Source: Verrucomicrobiota bacterium (GTDB lineage: Bacteria; Verrucomicrobiota; Verrucomicrobiia; Verrucomicrobiales; Verrucomicrobiaceae). From it: a stretch of 64,000 nt of DNA. The stretch lies in the NCBI GenBank assembly GCA_963204975.1, contig CAUJJC010000272.1:1-64000 (forward strand), in the 5' to 3' direction. Shown here piece by piece: positions 53,809 through 63,195 of the stretch. The notes under the pieces were generated by a model that made no database searches, was not told the origin of the DNA, and saw only the letters and a list, made by a program, of their open reading frames with translations. Position numbers and translations under genes: made by a program. How positions within the stretch are numbered: position 1 is the first letter of the stretch; the number at the start of each line of letters is the position of its first letter.

Positions 53809-55344
53809 ATGATAGCCCGCACTTACTCCGCAACGCTCGTTGGGGTCAACGCCGTTGAAGTCGAGATCGAGACCCACCAAGGCGGAGGCGATTTCATGAT
53901 GGTGGTGGTCGGGCTGCCGGATGCGGCGGTCAAAGAAAGCCGTGATCGCGTGATCACGGCGCTAACAACGAATGGATTGTTCCTCGGCGATGGGCGGCTG
54001 ACGGTGAATCTGGCTCCGGCGGATCTGAAGAAGGAAGGGCCGGCCTTTGACCTGCCAATCGCGATCGCGCTGGTGGCGAAGATGACGGGCATACCGATGG
54101 AGCTGCTGCGTGAGACGAGCATGGCGGGTGAGCTGGCGCTGAACGGTGAACTGCGGCCTGTGCGTGGTGTGCTGGCGATTGCGCTCGAAGCGCGGGCGAA
54201 AGGCCGCAAGCGTCTGCTCGTGCCGAAGCGCGTGGCCGCTGAGGCGAGTGTGGTGGCGGGCATCGACATCATCGGCGTGTCGCATCTGCGCGAGGCCGTC
54301 GATTACTTGTCGGGCAAGCAGGAGATCAAACCGGAGCCGTGTCGCGCGGCGGAGTTCTTTGCCGCCGCGAGCAGTTACAGCATCGACTTCGCCGACGTGA
54401 AGGGCCAGCCGCACGCGAAGCGCGCCATCGAAGTCGCGGTGAGCGGCGGGCACAACATCCTCATGGTCGGGCCGCCCGGCACGGGCAAGTCGATGCTCTC
54501 CAAGCGTGTCGCGACCATCATGCCGGGCATGAGCGAGGAGGAGGCTATCGAGACGACGAAGATTCACAGCGCGGGCGGCTTGCTCAGCGAGCAGCAGGCG
54601 TTCATCGCGACGCGTCCGTTCCGTGCGCCGCATCATACGATCAGCGATGCGGGCCTGCTTGGTGGCGGATCGAATCCGGGACCTGGCGAAGTGAGTCTCG
54701 CGCACAACGGCGTGCTGTTTCTCGATGAGCTGCCAGAGTTCCGTCGCAGCACGCTGGAGGTGATGCGACAGCCATTGGAGGATGGCAAGGTGACCATCGC
54801 TCGCGCAGCAGCGACCGTTACCTTCCCCGCGTCGTTCATGCTGGTGGCGGCGATGAACCCGTGCCCGTGCGGCTACTACGGCGACCTCAAACGCGAGTGC
54901 CGCTGCGGTGCGCCCGTGGTGCAGAAGTATCGCCAGCGCATCAGCGGTCCCTTGCTCGATCGCATCGATTTGCATGTGGATGTGCCCACGGTGGAATACA
55001 AAGAACTGTCCTCCGGCGCAGCGGGTGAATCATCGGCTGACATTCGCGAGCGCGTGGTGCGCTGCCGCAACATCCAGGCCGAGCGCTTCAAGAAGGACGC
55101 CGGCATTCACACCAACAGCGCGATGACCTCGCGCCTGATGAAGAAGCACTGCGAACTCGAGGCCGAGGGCGCGCACTTCCTGGAGCATCAGATGGGCGAG
55201 ATGAACTTCTCCGCCCGCGCCCATGATCGCATTCTCAAGGTCGCCCGCACGCTCGCCGACCTCGGCGGTCGCGAGATGATCTCGTGCGATGACGTGATGG
55301 AAGCCGTGCAGTATCGCACGCTTGATCGGAAGCTGTGGGTGTGA
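53809..55344 (+). CDS. comM: ComM/YifB family Mg-chelatase-like AAA+ ATPase
   Basis: A 511-residue ComM, a hexameric helicase that promotes branch migration during natural transformation. The N-terminal domain has VVVGLPDAAVKESRDRVITA. The AAA core has Walker A GPPGTGKSMLSKRV, Walker B VLFLDELPEF and the zinc-type CPCGYYGDLKRECRC. The C-terminal part (DRIDLHVDVPTVEYKELSSG) is normal. TAGTGC sits six bases before ATG. The stop forms a hairpin with the stop of the convergent kinase gene. Confidence 0.94.
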   Translation: MIARTYSATLVGVNAVEVEIETHQGGGDFMMVVVGLPDAAVKESRDRVITALTTNGLFLGDGRLTVNLAPADLKKEGPAFDLPIAIALVAKMTGIPMELLRETSMAGELALNGELRPVRGVLAIALEARAKGRKRLLVPKRVAAEASVVAGIDIIGVSHLREAVDYLSGKQEIKPEPCRAAEFFAAASSYSIDFADVKGQPHAKRAIEVAVSGGHNILMVGPPGTGKSMLSKRVATIMPGMSEEEAIETTKIHSAGGLLSEQQAFIATRPFRAPHHTISDAGLLGGGSNPGPGEVSLAHNGVLFLDELPEFRRSTLEVMRQPLEDGKVTIARAAATVTFPASFMLVAAMNPCPCGYYGDLKRECRCGAPVVQKYRQRISGPLLDRIDLHVDVPTVEYKELSSGAAGESSADIRERVVRCRNIQAERFKKDAGIHTNSAMTSRLMKKHCELEAEGAHFLEHQMGEMNFSARAHDRILKVARTLADLGGREMISCDDVMEAVQYRTLDRKLWV

Positions 55345-55358
55345 GCATTCCGTTAGGC

Positions 55359-57758
55359 TCACGGCTTCGCCCGTGCCAGCTTTTGCAAGTCTGGGAGCTG
55401 AAGCTGGAGGGTTTTCATTAACTGCTCGCTCTCTGATGTGTGTCGGCGTTCAGACCCGAGAGTATTTAAGTCGGCAATCGCACGCTCGATCTCCCTCAGC
55501 AGCCTTTGTCCCGTCTCGGGTGGCGGCACGGTTGTGGCATAAGCCTGGAGCGTCTCGGTCACGTAGTGCTGACGAAGGCGGGCCGCCTCCACCACGGCGG
55601 CAGCGGCTTCTGTCTGGAGCTGCGACAGAGCCGGATAGTCGCGTGCCAATTCGAGGGCGGACTGCGCTGCCGCATCGCCCCACTGGATGGCCTTTTCAAA
55701 AGCCGCCGTGGCGGATTGGGCGCTGCCTTTTCCCAAGCTGGCGGCGGTCGATGCCAGCGTGCGACCATTGAGGCTGAGCGAGCGCCGCAGACGGACATCC
55801 AAGGGGCTGGACGCGAGCATTTGCTCCAGCAGGCGGCGCTCTTGCAAAAGGCCCTCCTGCGCCTCTTTCCATTGCCCCAGGTCACCGCGTGCCGAGGCCT
55901 GCTTGGCGAGGCTGCCAGCGAGATGCCGCGAAGACCGCTTTCCATCTGCCAATCGAAGCCAGAGGGCGACCGCTGCGGAGTAATTCGGCAAGGCCAACGC
56001 GGGCTGCGCTTCGTGCATGGCCACGTCCCCAAGACGCTCGTGGGCGATGGCGAGCAGGTCCGGTGGTGCCTCGCGAGCCTGTAACAGATCGAAGGCAGAT
56101 TGATACCATGCCTTGGCCTTGGGCCAGTCCTCCAGGAGTTGATACGCCAGCCCGATGCGGTCCTTGGCCTGAGCCAGATCGCTATGGACGGAAGCAACGC
56201 CAGGATATTTTTCCGCGCGCTTTTCGAGATGGCGGTGGAACTCGGTGAAGAGCTTGAGCGCCTTGGCATAATCGCCCTCGGCCACGGCGATCAGGCCCGC
56301 ATTGTGATAGGCGGCTGCGCGGTTCCTTTGCTGCTCATCGGTGTCCTGGCGTTCGTCGAGTTTTTCGAAATAGCTGATGGCTTGCTCGGCGGGATGCTTG
56401 AGCACGCCTGCTTGATTCACGGCATCAAGGCGGTCCCGCAGATCATAGATGATGTCGTTGATCAAACCCTCGGCGGTGAGGCGGGCGGTGTCGGCAGTCT
56501 TCCGCGCTGCCTCGGCCGCCAGACGAGCCTGGGACTCGGCATCGCGTGCAGCCAGGGCTTTTTGTTTTTCCTGCTCGGCGAGCTGGCGTTGAGCGGATGC
56601 TTCATCGCGAGCGGCTTCGGCGGCGGACTTCTGCTGAAGGGCTGCGTTGCGTTGCTCGCGAGCGTCATCGCGGGCAAGCTCGGCTTCGTGCCGAGCCACC
56701 ACTGCTTCCTGGCGCTGCCAGATGGCTAGGATGCTGCCGCTGACAATTGAGATGAGCAGCAAAACCACGAGCCAGTGGCGCTGCACGAACCGAGTGGCGG
56801 CGTAGCCGAGGGTGTAGGGTCGGGCCTCCACGCACTGCCGGGCAAGGAAGCGGCGCAAGTCGCGAGCGAGGCTGGCTGCGGATTCATAGCGAGCATCGGG
56901 CTGGCGTTGCAGCGTGCGTCGGATGATCCAGTCCAAGTCGGTTCCTGTGCTGGTGCTCGGCGCAGGCTCGTCAGCACTGGTGGCTTCGGGCGGCATCGCC
57001 CCGGCGACCATCTTGTAAAGCATCACGCCGAGTGAGAACACATCGGACGGGGCCAGGACTTCGCGCCCTGCCATTTGCTCGGGGCTGGCGTAGCCACGGG
57101 AGTAGCCCACCAAGTAGGGCGTGCCAGGTGCCAGCGATGCGGAGTCGCTGATGTCGCGCGCGATTCCCCAGTCGATGATCTTCACTGCGGGACTGGCATC
57201 GGGCAAGGTGGTGACCAGCACGTTGGCAGGTTTGAGATCGCGATGAACGACGAGACGAGCGTGTGCAAAAGCGAGGCCGTGGCAGACCTGGATGAAGGGC
57301 TCCAGCTTGTCCGGCCAACGACTTTTTTGGGCGCACCAGTCCGTTATGTGAATGCCGTTCTCCACATACTCCATCGCATACCAGGGGACGCCGTCCTCAT
57401 CGCCACCATCGAAGTAGGCGACGATGGCGGCGTGGCCGTGGAGCTTGCGGAGGAAGTCCCGTTCTTTGGTAAACCGCGCGACAATCAGATCCGTCTCCGC
57501 ACCTGCTCCGCGCTGAGGGCATTTGATAACGACACGCACGCCATACTTCAAATGCCGGGCGAGGCGCACCACGCCCATGCCGCCCTGCTGCTCCTCGGAC
57601 AAGGGCGCGGACTCGTCCCACTCGTATCGATCTGCGAGACGGCTGAAGTCTAGCATAGGAACCACCAGCCGCTGCATCTCGGACGACGGATGGTGAGCAC
57701 GCATGGCGCGGAGTTCATCCGTCCCATACTTCGTGGTTGGTCGATCCGTCTCGTTCAT
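55359..57758 (-). CDS. Membrane-bound Ser/Thr protein kinase with TPR-like sensor region
   Basis: A 799-residue Hanks-type kinase. The kinase domain (about residues 40-305) has GGMGVVRLA as glycine loop, VVIKCP with the catalytic Lys at 79, VVHRDLKPANVL (HRD 172-174) and IIDWGIARD, a DWG in place of DFG. One TM (VVLLLISIVSGSILAIW, about 329-347) is followed by a coiled coil (QRNAALQQKSAAEAARDEAS) and helical TPR-like repeats to the end, probably periplasmic. It is the last gene of the sigma-FHA operon, 11 bp after the lipoprotein, and may phosphorylate ligands read by the FHA domain. Confidence 0.9.
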   Translation of the reverse strand: MNETDRPTTKYGTDELRAMRAHHPSSEMQRLVVPMLDFSRLADRYEWDESAPLSEEQQGGMGVVRLARHLKYGVRVVIKCPQRGAGAETDLIVARFTKERDFLRKLHGHAAIVAYFDGGDEDGVPWYAMEYVENGIHITDWCAQKSRWPDKLEPFIQVCHGLAFAHARLVVHRDLKPANVLVTTLPDASPAVKIIDWGIARDISDSASLAPGTPYLVGYSRGYASPEQMAGREVLAPSDVFSLGVMLYKMVAGAMPPEATSADEPAPSTSTGTDLDWIIRRTLQRQPDARYESAASLARDLRRFLARQCVEARPYTLGYAATRFVQRHWLVVLLLISIVSGSILAIWQRQEAVVARHEAELARDDAREQRNAALQQKSAAEAARDEASAQRQLAEQEKQKALAARDAESQARLAAEAARKTADTARLTAEGLINDIIYDLRDRLDAVNQAGVLKHPAEQAISYFEKLDERQDTDEQQRNRAAAYHNAGLIAVAEGDYAKALKLFTEFHRHLEKRAEKYPGVASVHSDLAQAKDRIGLAYQLLEDWPKAKAWYQSAFDLLQAREAPPDLLAIAHERLGDVAMHEAQPALALPNYSAAVALWLRLADGKRSSRHLAGSLAKQASARGDLGQWKEAQEGLLQERRLLEQMLASSPLDVRLRRSLSLNGRTLASTAASLGKGSAQSATAAFEKAIQWGDAAAQSALELARDYPALSQLQTEAAAAVVEAARLRQHYVTETLQAYATTVPPPETGQRLLREIERAIADLNTLGSERRHTSESEQLMKTLQLQLPDLQKLARAKP

Positions 57759-57769
57759 GCGTCGGCGGC

Positions 57770-58441
57770 TTAACGAGGCAACACGACAGGTGCCATGTCC
57801 AGCAGTGCCGCCGTGGAGGTGCGCCTGCCGAGGCTGATGGGTGCGAGGGCATCTGGATCAATGCTGCCAGGGATGGTGATGCGGGCGTCCTTGGGCAAAC
57901 TCGCCGCAGGCACATCGAGATCGAAGGTGCTGCGGGCAACGTGCGCACCCTCCGCAGACAAGCGGCCGAACGTGACGCTGGGAGGCTCCGAAGGGCTGCG
58001 CACGACCACGGCCACCTTGTCCCAGGCTTTGAGAATCGAGGCCACGGCCTCACGGCGCTCTGCTTCATCGAGAAGGCGCGCGGCCCGTGCGGCGGCGGCA
58101 CGATCAGGCATGGCGGCAATCGCCTTGCGCTGTGGTTCGTGCAGGGCGCGCAGGCGCACGAGTTCGATGGATACGAGAGCATCGAACTTTCGCCGCAGGG
58201 CAAGTGCGATGAGGTCCCTCTCGGCATCCTGAAGCGTGCGGCGCGTGCGGATCACTTTGGCCACAGCCACGACATCGCTCAGCCGGAGTGGCTGTGAGGG
58301 TGAGAGATGAACGGCGGTCACTTCGTCACGACCAAACATGGGCTGATCGAGATCTTCTTCACTCAATGGTGTCACCACGCATCCCGACAGGCCGCACGCC
58401 GCGCCGATCAGCCAGAGGTGCGATGGCAGTCGCGTGATCAT
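57770..58441 (-). CDS. Predicted lipoprotein of the sigma-kinase operon
   Basis: A 223-residue protein with a lipobox (LIGAACGLSGC, lipidated Cys at about 21), so it is probably membrane-anchored in the periplasm. The rest is helical and charged, with VAVAKVIRTRRTLQDAERDL and a C-terminal strand region (ITIPGSIDPDALAPISLG). No named family. It starts with an ATGA overlap with the sigma-FHA stop and ends 11 bp before the kinase. Its place between a transcription factor and a kinase suggests a link in signal relay. Confidence 0.75.
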   Translation of the reverse strand: MITRLPSHLWLIGAACGLSGCVVTPLSEEDLDQPMFGRDEVTAVHLSPSQPLRLSDVVAVAKVIRTRRTLQDAERDLIALALRRKFDALVSIELVRLRALHEPQRKAIAAMPDRAAAARAARLLDEAERREAVASILKAWDKVAVVVRSPSEPPSVTFGRLSAEGAHVARSTFDLDVPAASLPKDARITIPGSIDPDALAPISLGRRTSTAALLDMAPVVLPR

Positions 58442-59565
58442 TCGCCTGAGGCATCCAGAAACACGAACTCGGCCACACCAGCGCGGATGACGTCGCCATT
58501 GACGAGCAGCCTGGACTGAACGGCTCCGAGATCATTGACCTCCACGGGATTGGTCGCACTCCGGTTCGTGAGGAGGAGGAATTCGCCTTCGGGTGCCACC
58601 TGGAAGTGCTCGCGGCTCACCCCCGACAGGCCCATCACCTGCCAGGCAGCCTGGGCACCGCGGCCCACCGTCCAGCCGGAATCAATCACCCGGCACTCCA
58701 CGCTGCGATCACGGAGCAGCACCAGCACGGGCTTGTCATGCAGAGCGGGATCGATCTGGTAGCGCAGCCTCTCGATCATGAGGAGACGATCCTGGACGCC
58801 CCGGAGATCGGGCTGCTGAATATCGCCCGCATCAGGATAGGCACGGAGTTTTCGCACCAGGGCTTCGTTGGCCTCGGCACCCGAGGGCTGGAAGACCGTG
58901 GTATCGCTCGCCTCTCTCGCATAATGATCAGCGCTGATCACGAGGATGGCACGCCGGAGCTGCTCCAGGAAACGATCACGCCTCTGGTAGGCTACATTGA
59001 GGTTGGTGTGAAACACCTTGGCCACATAGGCGGCTTCGTAGCGATCCAGCACATAGCCATGCAGCGCATCGAACTCCGCGTGGCTGTATTTGCTGCGCAC
59101 GCGGTCGAGGGCCACATCGAGCACAGCCAGCTCCAGCCGAGCTTCATCGGCATCCTTCATCACCGCTTCTTCAAGATCGAGTTCCGGGATGGAAAGAAAG
59201 TCCGAAAGGCAACGCCCGTCCGCGCCGGGAATCGGTGCATCGAGGGACTCGCCGAGGCGCTTGGCATTGCTCGCGCGGCGGCGGAAGGCACGATGAATTT
59301 CGAAGCGCACGATGGAGAACACCCAGGTCCTGAACTTCACGCCATCGCGGCGATGATACATCCCGGTGGCGAGCATTTCGAAGACCTTGGACATGGTCTC
59401 CTGCACCACGTCCATGGCCTCACTTTCATCCAGCCCGTGACGCCGGGCAAAGGCGATGATCTGAGGTGCCAGCCACACGTAGAGATCGTGGCAGTCGCGG
59501 CGGCTCTGGTCTCTGCCGCGCAAGCGGTCCACCAAGGTGTAGCGAGTGTTGTTGTCGGCGCTCAT
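58438..59565 (-). CDS. ECF-type sigma factor fused to an FHA domain
   Basis: A 375-residue protein. Residues about 25-95 form the sigma-70 region 2 (ESEAMDVVQETMSKVFEML, FRTWVFSIVRFEIHRAFRR) and about 145-205 region 4 (DALHGYVLDRYEAAYVAKVF, NVAYQRRDRFLEQLRRAI). A linker leads to a C-terminal FHA domain (about 285-372): WTVGRGAQ, LSGVSREHFQV, NRSATNPVEVND and LLVNGDVIRAGVAEFVFLD, with the typical Arg, Ser and His landmarks. FHA reads phosphothreonine, and a Ser/Thr kinase lies two genes downstream. Sigma-STPK linkage is known in Planctomycetes; the direct FHA fusion is unusual. Confidence 0.88.
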   Translation of the reverse strand: MSADNNTRYTLVDRLRGRDQSRRDCHDLYVWLAPQIIAFARRHGLDESEAMDVVQETMSKVFEMLATGMYHRRDGVKFRTWVFSIVRFEIHRAFRRRASNAKRLGESLDAPIPGADGRCLSDFLSIPELDLEEAVMKDADEARLELAVLDVALDRVRSKYSHAEFDALHGYVLDRYEAAYVAKVFHTNLNVAYQRRDRFLEQLRRAILVISADHYAREASDTTVFQPSGAEANEALVRKLRAYPDAGDIQQPDLRGVQDRLLMIERLRYQIDPALHDKPVLVLLRDRSVECRVIDSGWTVGRGAQAAWQVMGLSGVSREHFQVAPEGEFLLLTNRSATNPVEVNDLGAVQSRLLVNGDVIRAGVAEFVFLDASGE

Positions 59566-59605
59566 GATGCAGAACCGGCCAGGGTCACGGGTTTTAGGAC
59601 AGGAA

Positions 59606-60610
59606 TCATGGGGCTGAGTGCGAGGGGTTGTAAAGTGAGGAAGCCGCGAAGGTGATATTCTCCACCGAGGCCTCCAGCGACTGACGGAGCAAAGGATCGC
59701 CTGCCATTTGAGCGGTGGCCAGGAGCCGTTCGCGCAAGATGGGAGACCGGATCTCGCGCAAGGCCTTCAGCACGGGCTGCACTTGTTCAGGCGTGGCCTC
59801 TGGAAGGGTGGCATGGTGCAGCAGCGCATCGAGGCTGGACTCATCACCGATGCTGGCTAGGCCGGAGGCGGCAGCGGCCCGGAGGTCTGCATCCTGCTGT
59901 CCGGCGTCCAGCAAGCGCACCAGTGCCGGAGCGGCGGCAGAGGTGCCCACGGTTCTGATGGTGTGCATGAGACGTTCGCGGGCATCTGCCTGAATCGCGG
60001 GATCGTGCAGCAGTTCCTGCAGGTGCAGAATCGTGTCCTCATCAGCGCTGCGAGCAATCGCATCACTCGCAGCATTGACGAGCACCGCATCACCACCGAG
60101 GGCGATCAAGGAGGTAACCAATTCGCGCCCCTCACGATCCACGCCGACATAGCCTTTGAGCGCAGCGGCGATGAGTTGCCGAGTCTCCGCATCCTTCGTC
60201 TGATGGAAGGCATCAGACAGCGCCTGAAAGGCATCGGCATGATCCATCGCGACCAAGGAGACGGCGAGTGTCTGCCTCTGCTCAGCGGTGCCGCGCTGAA
60301 TCTGATGAACGATTTCGCGGAGCTTCGTGGATCGCTCCTGGTCGTTCATTTCGCGAATCAAGCCCGGCATGTGCGGTGTGTCATGCTGCGCTGGATTTTC
60401 AGAGTGATCACTCGATGCGCCCACCTGCTCACCCATGACCACTCCGCTCGACATTGCCACGGGAGAACCCGAAGCCGTGGAGGGAGCCGCACGGGGAGGA
60501 ATCACCGGGGTCATCTCAAGCCGTGGGCCACTGTCAAACACCTGCCAACCAATGGCAAAGATGACGGGGAGGGCGGCTGAGAAACCAAGGATTGCCGTGC
60601 GAGTGGTCAT
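59606..60610 (-). CDS. HEAT-repeat protein with N-terminal membrane anchor
   Basis: A 334-residue protein: one N-terminal hydrophobic helix (LGFSAALPVIFAIGW), a Ser/Pro-rich linker, then a set of HEAT-like helical pairs (KLREIVHQIQRGTAEQRQTL, DAFQALSDAFHQTKDAETRQ, VTSLIALGGDAVLVNAASDA, PALVRLLDAGQQDADLRAAA). It lies 40 bp before the sigma-FHA gene and 25 bp after the Ig-like gene on the same strand, probably one operon. HEAT arrays bind proteins. Confidence 0.8.
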   Translation of the reverse strand: MTTRTAILGFSAALPVIFAIGWQVFDSGPRLEMTPVIPPRAAPSTASGSPVAMSSGVVMGEQVGASSDHSENPAQHDTPHMPGLIREMNDQERSTKLREIVHQIQRGTAEQRQTLAVSLVAMDHADAFQALSDAFHQTKDAETRQLIAAALKGYVGVDREGRELVTSLIALGGDAVLVNAASDAIARSADEDTILHLQELLHDPAIQADARERLMHTIRTVGTSAAAPALVRLLDAGQQDADLRAAAASGLASIGDESSLDALLHHATLPEATPEQVQPVLKALREIRSPILRERLLATAQMAGDPLLRQSLEASVENITFAASSLYNPSHSAP

Positions 60611-60635
60611 GGGAAGCAAAGGGGTGGAAGGTGAA

Positions 60636-61076
60636 TCACTGAATGGTAAGAGCGGCGTAGGGGAGCGGCTGGGCAAACATGTTGTTCCCCGTGAACTCGG
60701 CGATCACGATATTCCGCCCTGCGGTGGCCCAGGTGCTGACCAAGAATTTGCACCGCGCATAACCATTGGCATCTGTGTAAACAGAAGTGCCCACACGGGA
60801 ATTCGGATACGTGGGCGTTCCGAAGTAGAAGGAGATAGCGGCAGTCTGAACGCCCGCGCCATTGTCCAGACGTGTGAGCCGTGCGGTGGCAGTGACATAC
60901 GTGCCCCTTCGAGCGGTCGTGGTGGAGAGTGATAGAGACATCTGCGTGGGGATCTGGTTGAGCCAGTAGGCAGCCTCAGCGGATGAGGCCGCACCTAGAC
61001 CCAGGGCACCGCTAACGATGGCGGCGACGGCATTGCGGCGATTGACTGGAAGGGAGGTATCGGTGTCGGTTTTCAT
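60636..61076 (-). CDS. Secreted Ig-like protein (possible Tat substrate)
   Basis: A 146-residue exported protein. The N-terminus NRRNAVAAIVSGALGLGAAS carries two arginines ahead of the hydrophobic core, as in Tat signals. The body is one Ig-like beta-sandwich: MSLSLSTTTARRGTYVTATA, ISFYFGTPTYPNSRVGTSVY, NIVIAEFTGNNMFAQPL. First gene of the proposed sigma-FHA operon. Confidence 0.75.
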   Translation of the reverse strand: MKTDTDTSLPVNRRNAVAAIVSGALGLGAASSAEAAYWLNQIPTQMSLSLSTTTARRGTYVTATARLTRLDNGAGVQTAAISFYFGTPTYPNSRVGTSVYTDANGYARCKFLVSTWATAGRNIVIAEFTGNNMFAQPLPYAALTIQ

Positions 61077-61153
61077 ATAGGATTGAAGTGAAGGGTGATG
61101 GAGAGGCCTTGATGGTTCAGGCCAGGAAGTGGGAGTTTCTTATGGGCTGGAGA

Positions 61154-61203
61154 AGAAAAATCGTCGTCTCCCCGGCGGCATGCCTGCCGCCAAGGAGCGA
61201 CGA
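61154..61203 (-). terminator. Rho-independent terminator after the subtilisin gene
   Basis: On the minus strand CGTCGCTCC...GGAGACGACG encloses GGCGGCA/TGCCGCC and is followed by ATTTTTCTTC. It separates the protease transcript from the following Ig-like gene. Confidence 0.8.
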
Positions 61204-61209
61204 TCAGAG

Positions 61210-63195
61210 CTAGAATTTCACGACGAGCTTGTAGGCTCCAGGACCGCCTCCGTAGGAGCGCACGCGGATGAAGTAGTAGCCACGGTCCACCTTGATCCGG
61301 CAGCGGAAGTTGCCATTGCCCGCACTGTCGTTGTTTTCAGTGAGGAGCTTGTAGTTGCTACTCGCACCACCGTAAATGTGACCATAGGTGTTGGTGCTGC
61401 CAGAGGTGTAGCAATCGAGATAGCCACTGGTCGGGCAGTAAACGCGGAAGATGTCATTGTCCCGCTCATACTCGAGGGAGCCATTGGTGGTAGAGTTCAG
61501 AGAAAGCGCCTTGTAGTTCGGAACTTCATTGGGAGCATCATCGGCGGTGATAATGCCAGTGCCTTGGACCTTGAACGTCATCGTGGGCACGCCTGGATCG
61601 CTTGTGGTGAATTTCACCAAACAGCTGTGGGTGCCCTCGCGAATGCCTGCGTAACGAATGGTCAGTGTGGTGGACTGCCCTGGGCTGAGGAGGGCCGCAT
61701 TGCGAGTGACAATGGTGAAACGATCAGGATGGTCACCACTGAGATTGGCCAGGCCAAGATTGAGCCCGGAGCCGCCTTGATTCTTGATGGTGAAACTGCG
61801 GGTGATCCCTGGTGAATTGACCACCGAGATGCTGCCGAAGTCCGTGCTGTCTCCGGTCCAGGGAGTGAGGTCATTATTGGCAATCTGATTGTTATTGCCG
61901 AAGACGGCGAGCTTGGCAGGGGCTGGTTGTCCGCCCAGTGCCTTCGCCAGATTGAGGCGTCCGCCCGTCGCAGTGCGGCCATTGAACGCAGCCACTTTGT
62001 CCACCGTGGAGAGGATGCGTTGCCTGATATTCTGCCATGACTCGGCTGGAGATACGGCCCAGATCAGAGCGACCGCACCGGCGACGTGAGGTGCCGCCAT
62101 CGAAGTGCCACTGATGGTGTGATAGGTGCCGCCAAGCCAAGTTGAGATGATGTCTTGCCCAGGCGCGACAAGGTCCACATCCGCACCGTAGTTGGAGAAC
62201 CAAGCGAGCGTGTCCTGACGATTGGAAGCACCCACGCTGATGATGTTGGCATTGGGAAACGAGGCAGGGTAGCTCGGGCTGGTGCCAGTGTTTTTCGCAT
62301 CATTGCCAGCGGCTGCGCAGACTATGATGCCAGCGCCTTCGAGCGCATTCATCTGTGCTTCGAGGAAGGACGAGCGTCCAGTGCTGCCCCATGAGGCATT
62401 GATGACTTTGGCTCCCATTTTTTGCGCATACTTGAGCACTTCAATGGCGTCACTGATGGACCCGCCACCGGAGGCATCAAGGAACTTGAGGTGCATGATG
62501 CGCGCCAGATGGCTGACTCCTGCACAGCCGATGCCATTGCCGCCCTGGGCTCCAATGGTGCCTGCAGTGTGTGTGCCGTGGCCATTGTCATCCAGCGGAG
62601 GACGGGAACGATTCACCACATTGATGCCGTGAATATCATCCACGTAGCCATTGCCATCATCATCGAGATTGTTGCCCGCAATCTCACCGTGGTTGATCCA
62701 ACGATTATTCACCAGGTCGGGATGAGTGAGGTCACCTCCAGTGTCGGTATTGGCGATGACAATGGAACGGGAATCCCTGGCAACATTCCAGGCCTCGGGT
62801 GCATCAATGTCGATGTCGTTAGTCTGATGCATACCCCATTGCTGGGCGAACAACTGGTCGTTCGGAATAGCCGACGCCGTAACAAGGTAGTCCGGCTCAA
62901 CCGCATCGTAGAGACCGCTGGCGCGGTATTCTGCGATTACTTTGTCGATCACCGCCGTGGGTTTGACCTTGACCCTAACAAAGCCCACCGTGCCAAACGA
63001 TTCCACCGCGAGAGCGGCAGATCTTGTGTGAGTGCCTTGGAGAGCGGCAGCCGAAGCTGTGGCCTTAGGTTTGAGCAGGACGCGACCAGCGATGCACTTG
63101 GCACCGTTGACAGTCACGATGGCAGTTTGACTGCGCACCGAGGAGAGCGGCGCAATGGCCGCCAGTAGGATAGCGAGAGCTGTGGGGAGCTTCAT
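61210..63195 (-). CDS. Secreted S8 (subtilisin-like) serine protease
   Basis: A 661-residue exported protease (signal peptide LAILLAAIAPLSSVRS). An I9-like propeptide region (GRVLLKPKATASAAALQGTH) precedes the catalytic domain: Asp in IVIANTDTGGDLTHPD, His in GHGTHTAGTIGAQGGNG, Ser in ISGTSMAAPHVAGAVAL, all intact. After it comes a choice-of-anchor-D-like beta domain (NSPGITRSFTIKNQGGSGL) and a C-terminal PPC-type domain (CRIKVDRGYYFIRVRSYGGG), common in secreted peptidases. Directly upstream of the sigma-FHA operon but with its own terminator. Confidence 0.93.
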   Translation of the reverse strand: MKLPTALAILLAAIAPLSSVRSQTAIVTVNGAKCIAGRVLLKPKATASAAALQGTHTRSAALAVESFGTVGFVRVKVKPTAVIDKVIAEYRASGLYDAVEPDYLVTASAIPNDQLFAQQWGMHQTNDIDIDAPEAWNVARDSRSIVIANTDTGGDLTHPDLVNNRWINHGEIAGNNLDDDGNGYVDDIHGINVVNRSRPPLDDNGHGTHTAGTIGAQGGNGIGCAGVSHLARIMHLKFLDASGGGSISDAIEVLKYAQKMGAKVINASWGSTGRSSFLEAQMNALEGAGIIVCAAAGNDAKNTGTSPSYPASFPNANIISVGASNRQDTLAWFSNYGADVDLVAPGQDIISTWLGGTYHTISGTSMAAPHVAGAVALIWAVSPAESWQNIRQRILSTVDKVAAFNGRTATGGRLNLAKALGGQPAPAKLAVFGNNNQIANNDLTPWTGDSTDFGSISVVNSPGITRSFTIKNQGGSGLNLGLANLSGDHPDRFTIVTRNAALLSPGQSTTLTIRYAGIREGTHSCLVKFTTSDPGVPTMTFKVQGTGIITADDAPNEVPNYKALSLNSTTNGSLEYERDNDIFRVYCPTSGYLDCYTSGSTNTYGHIYGGASSNYKLLTENNDSAGNGNFRCRIKVDRGYYFIRVRSYGGGPGAYKLVVKF

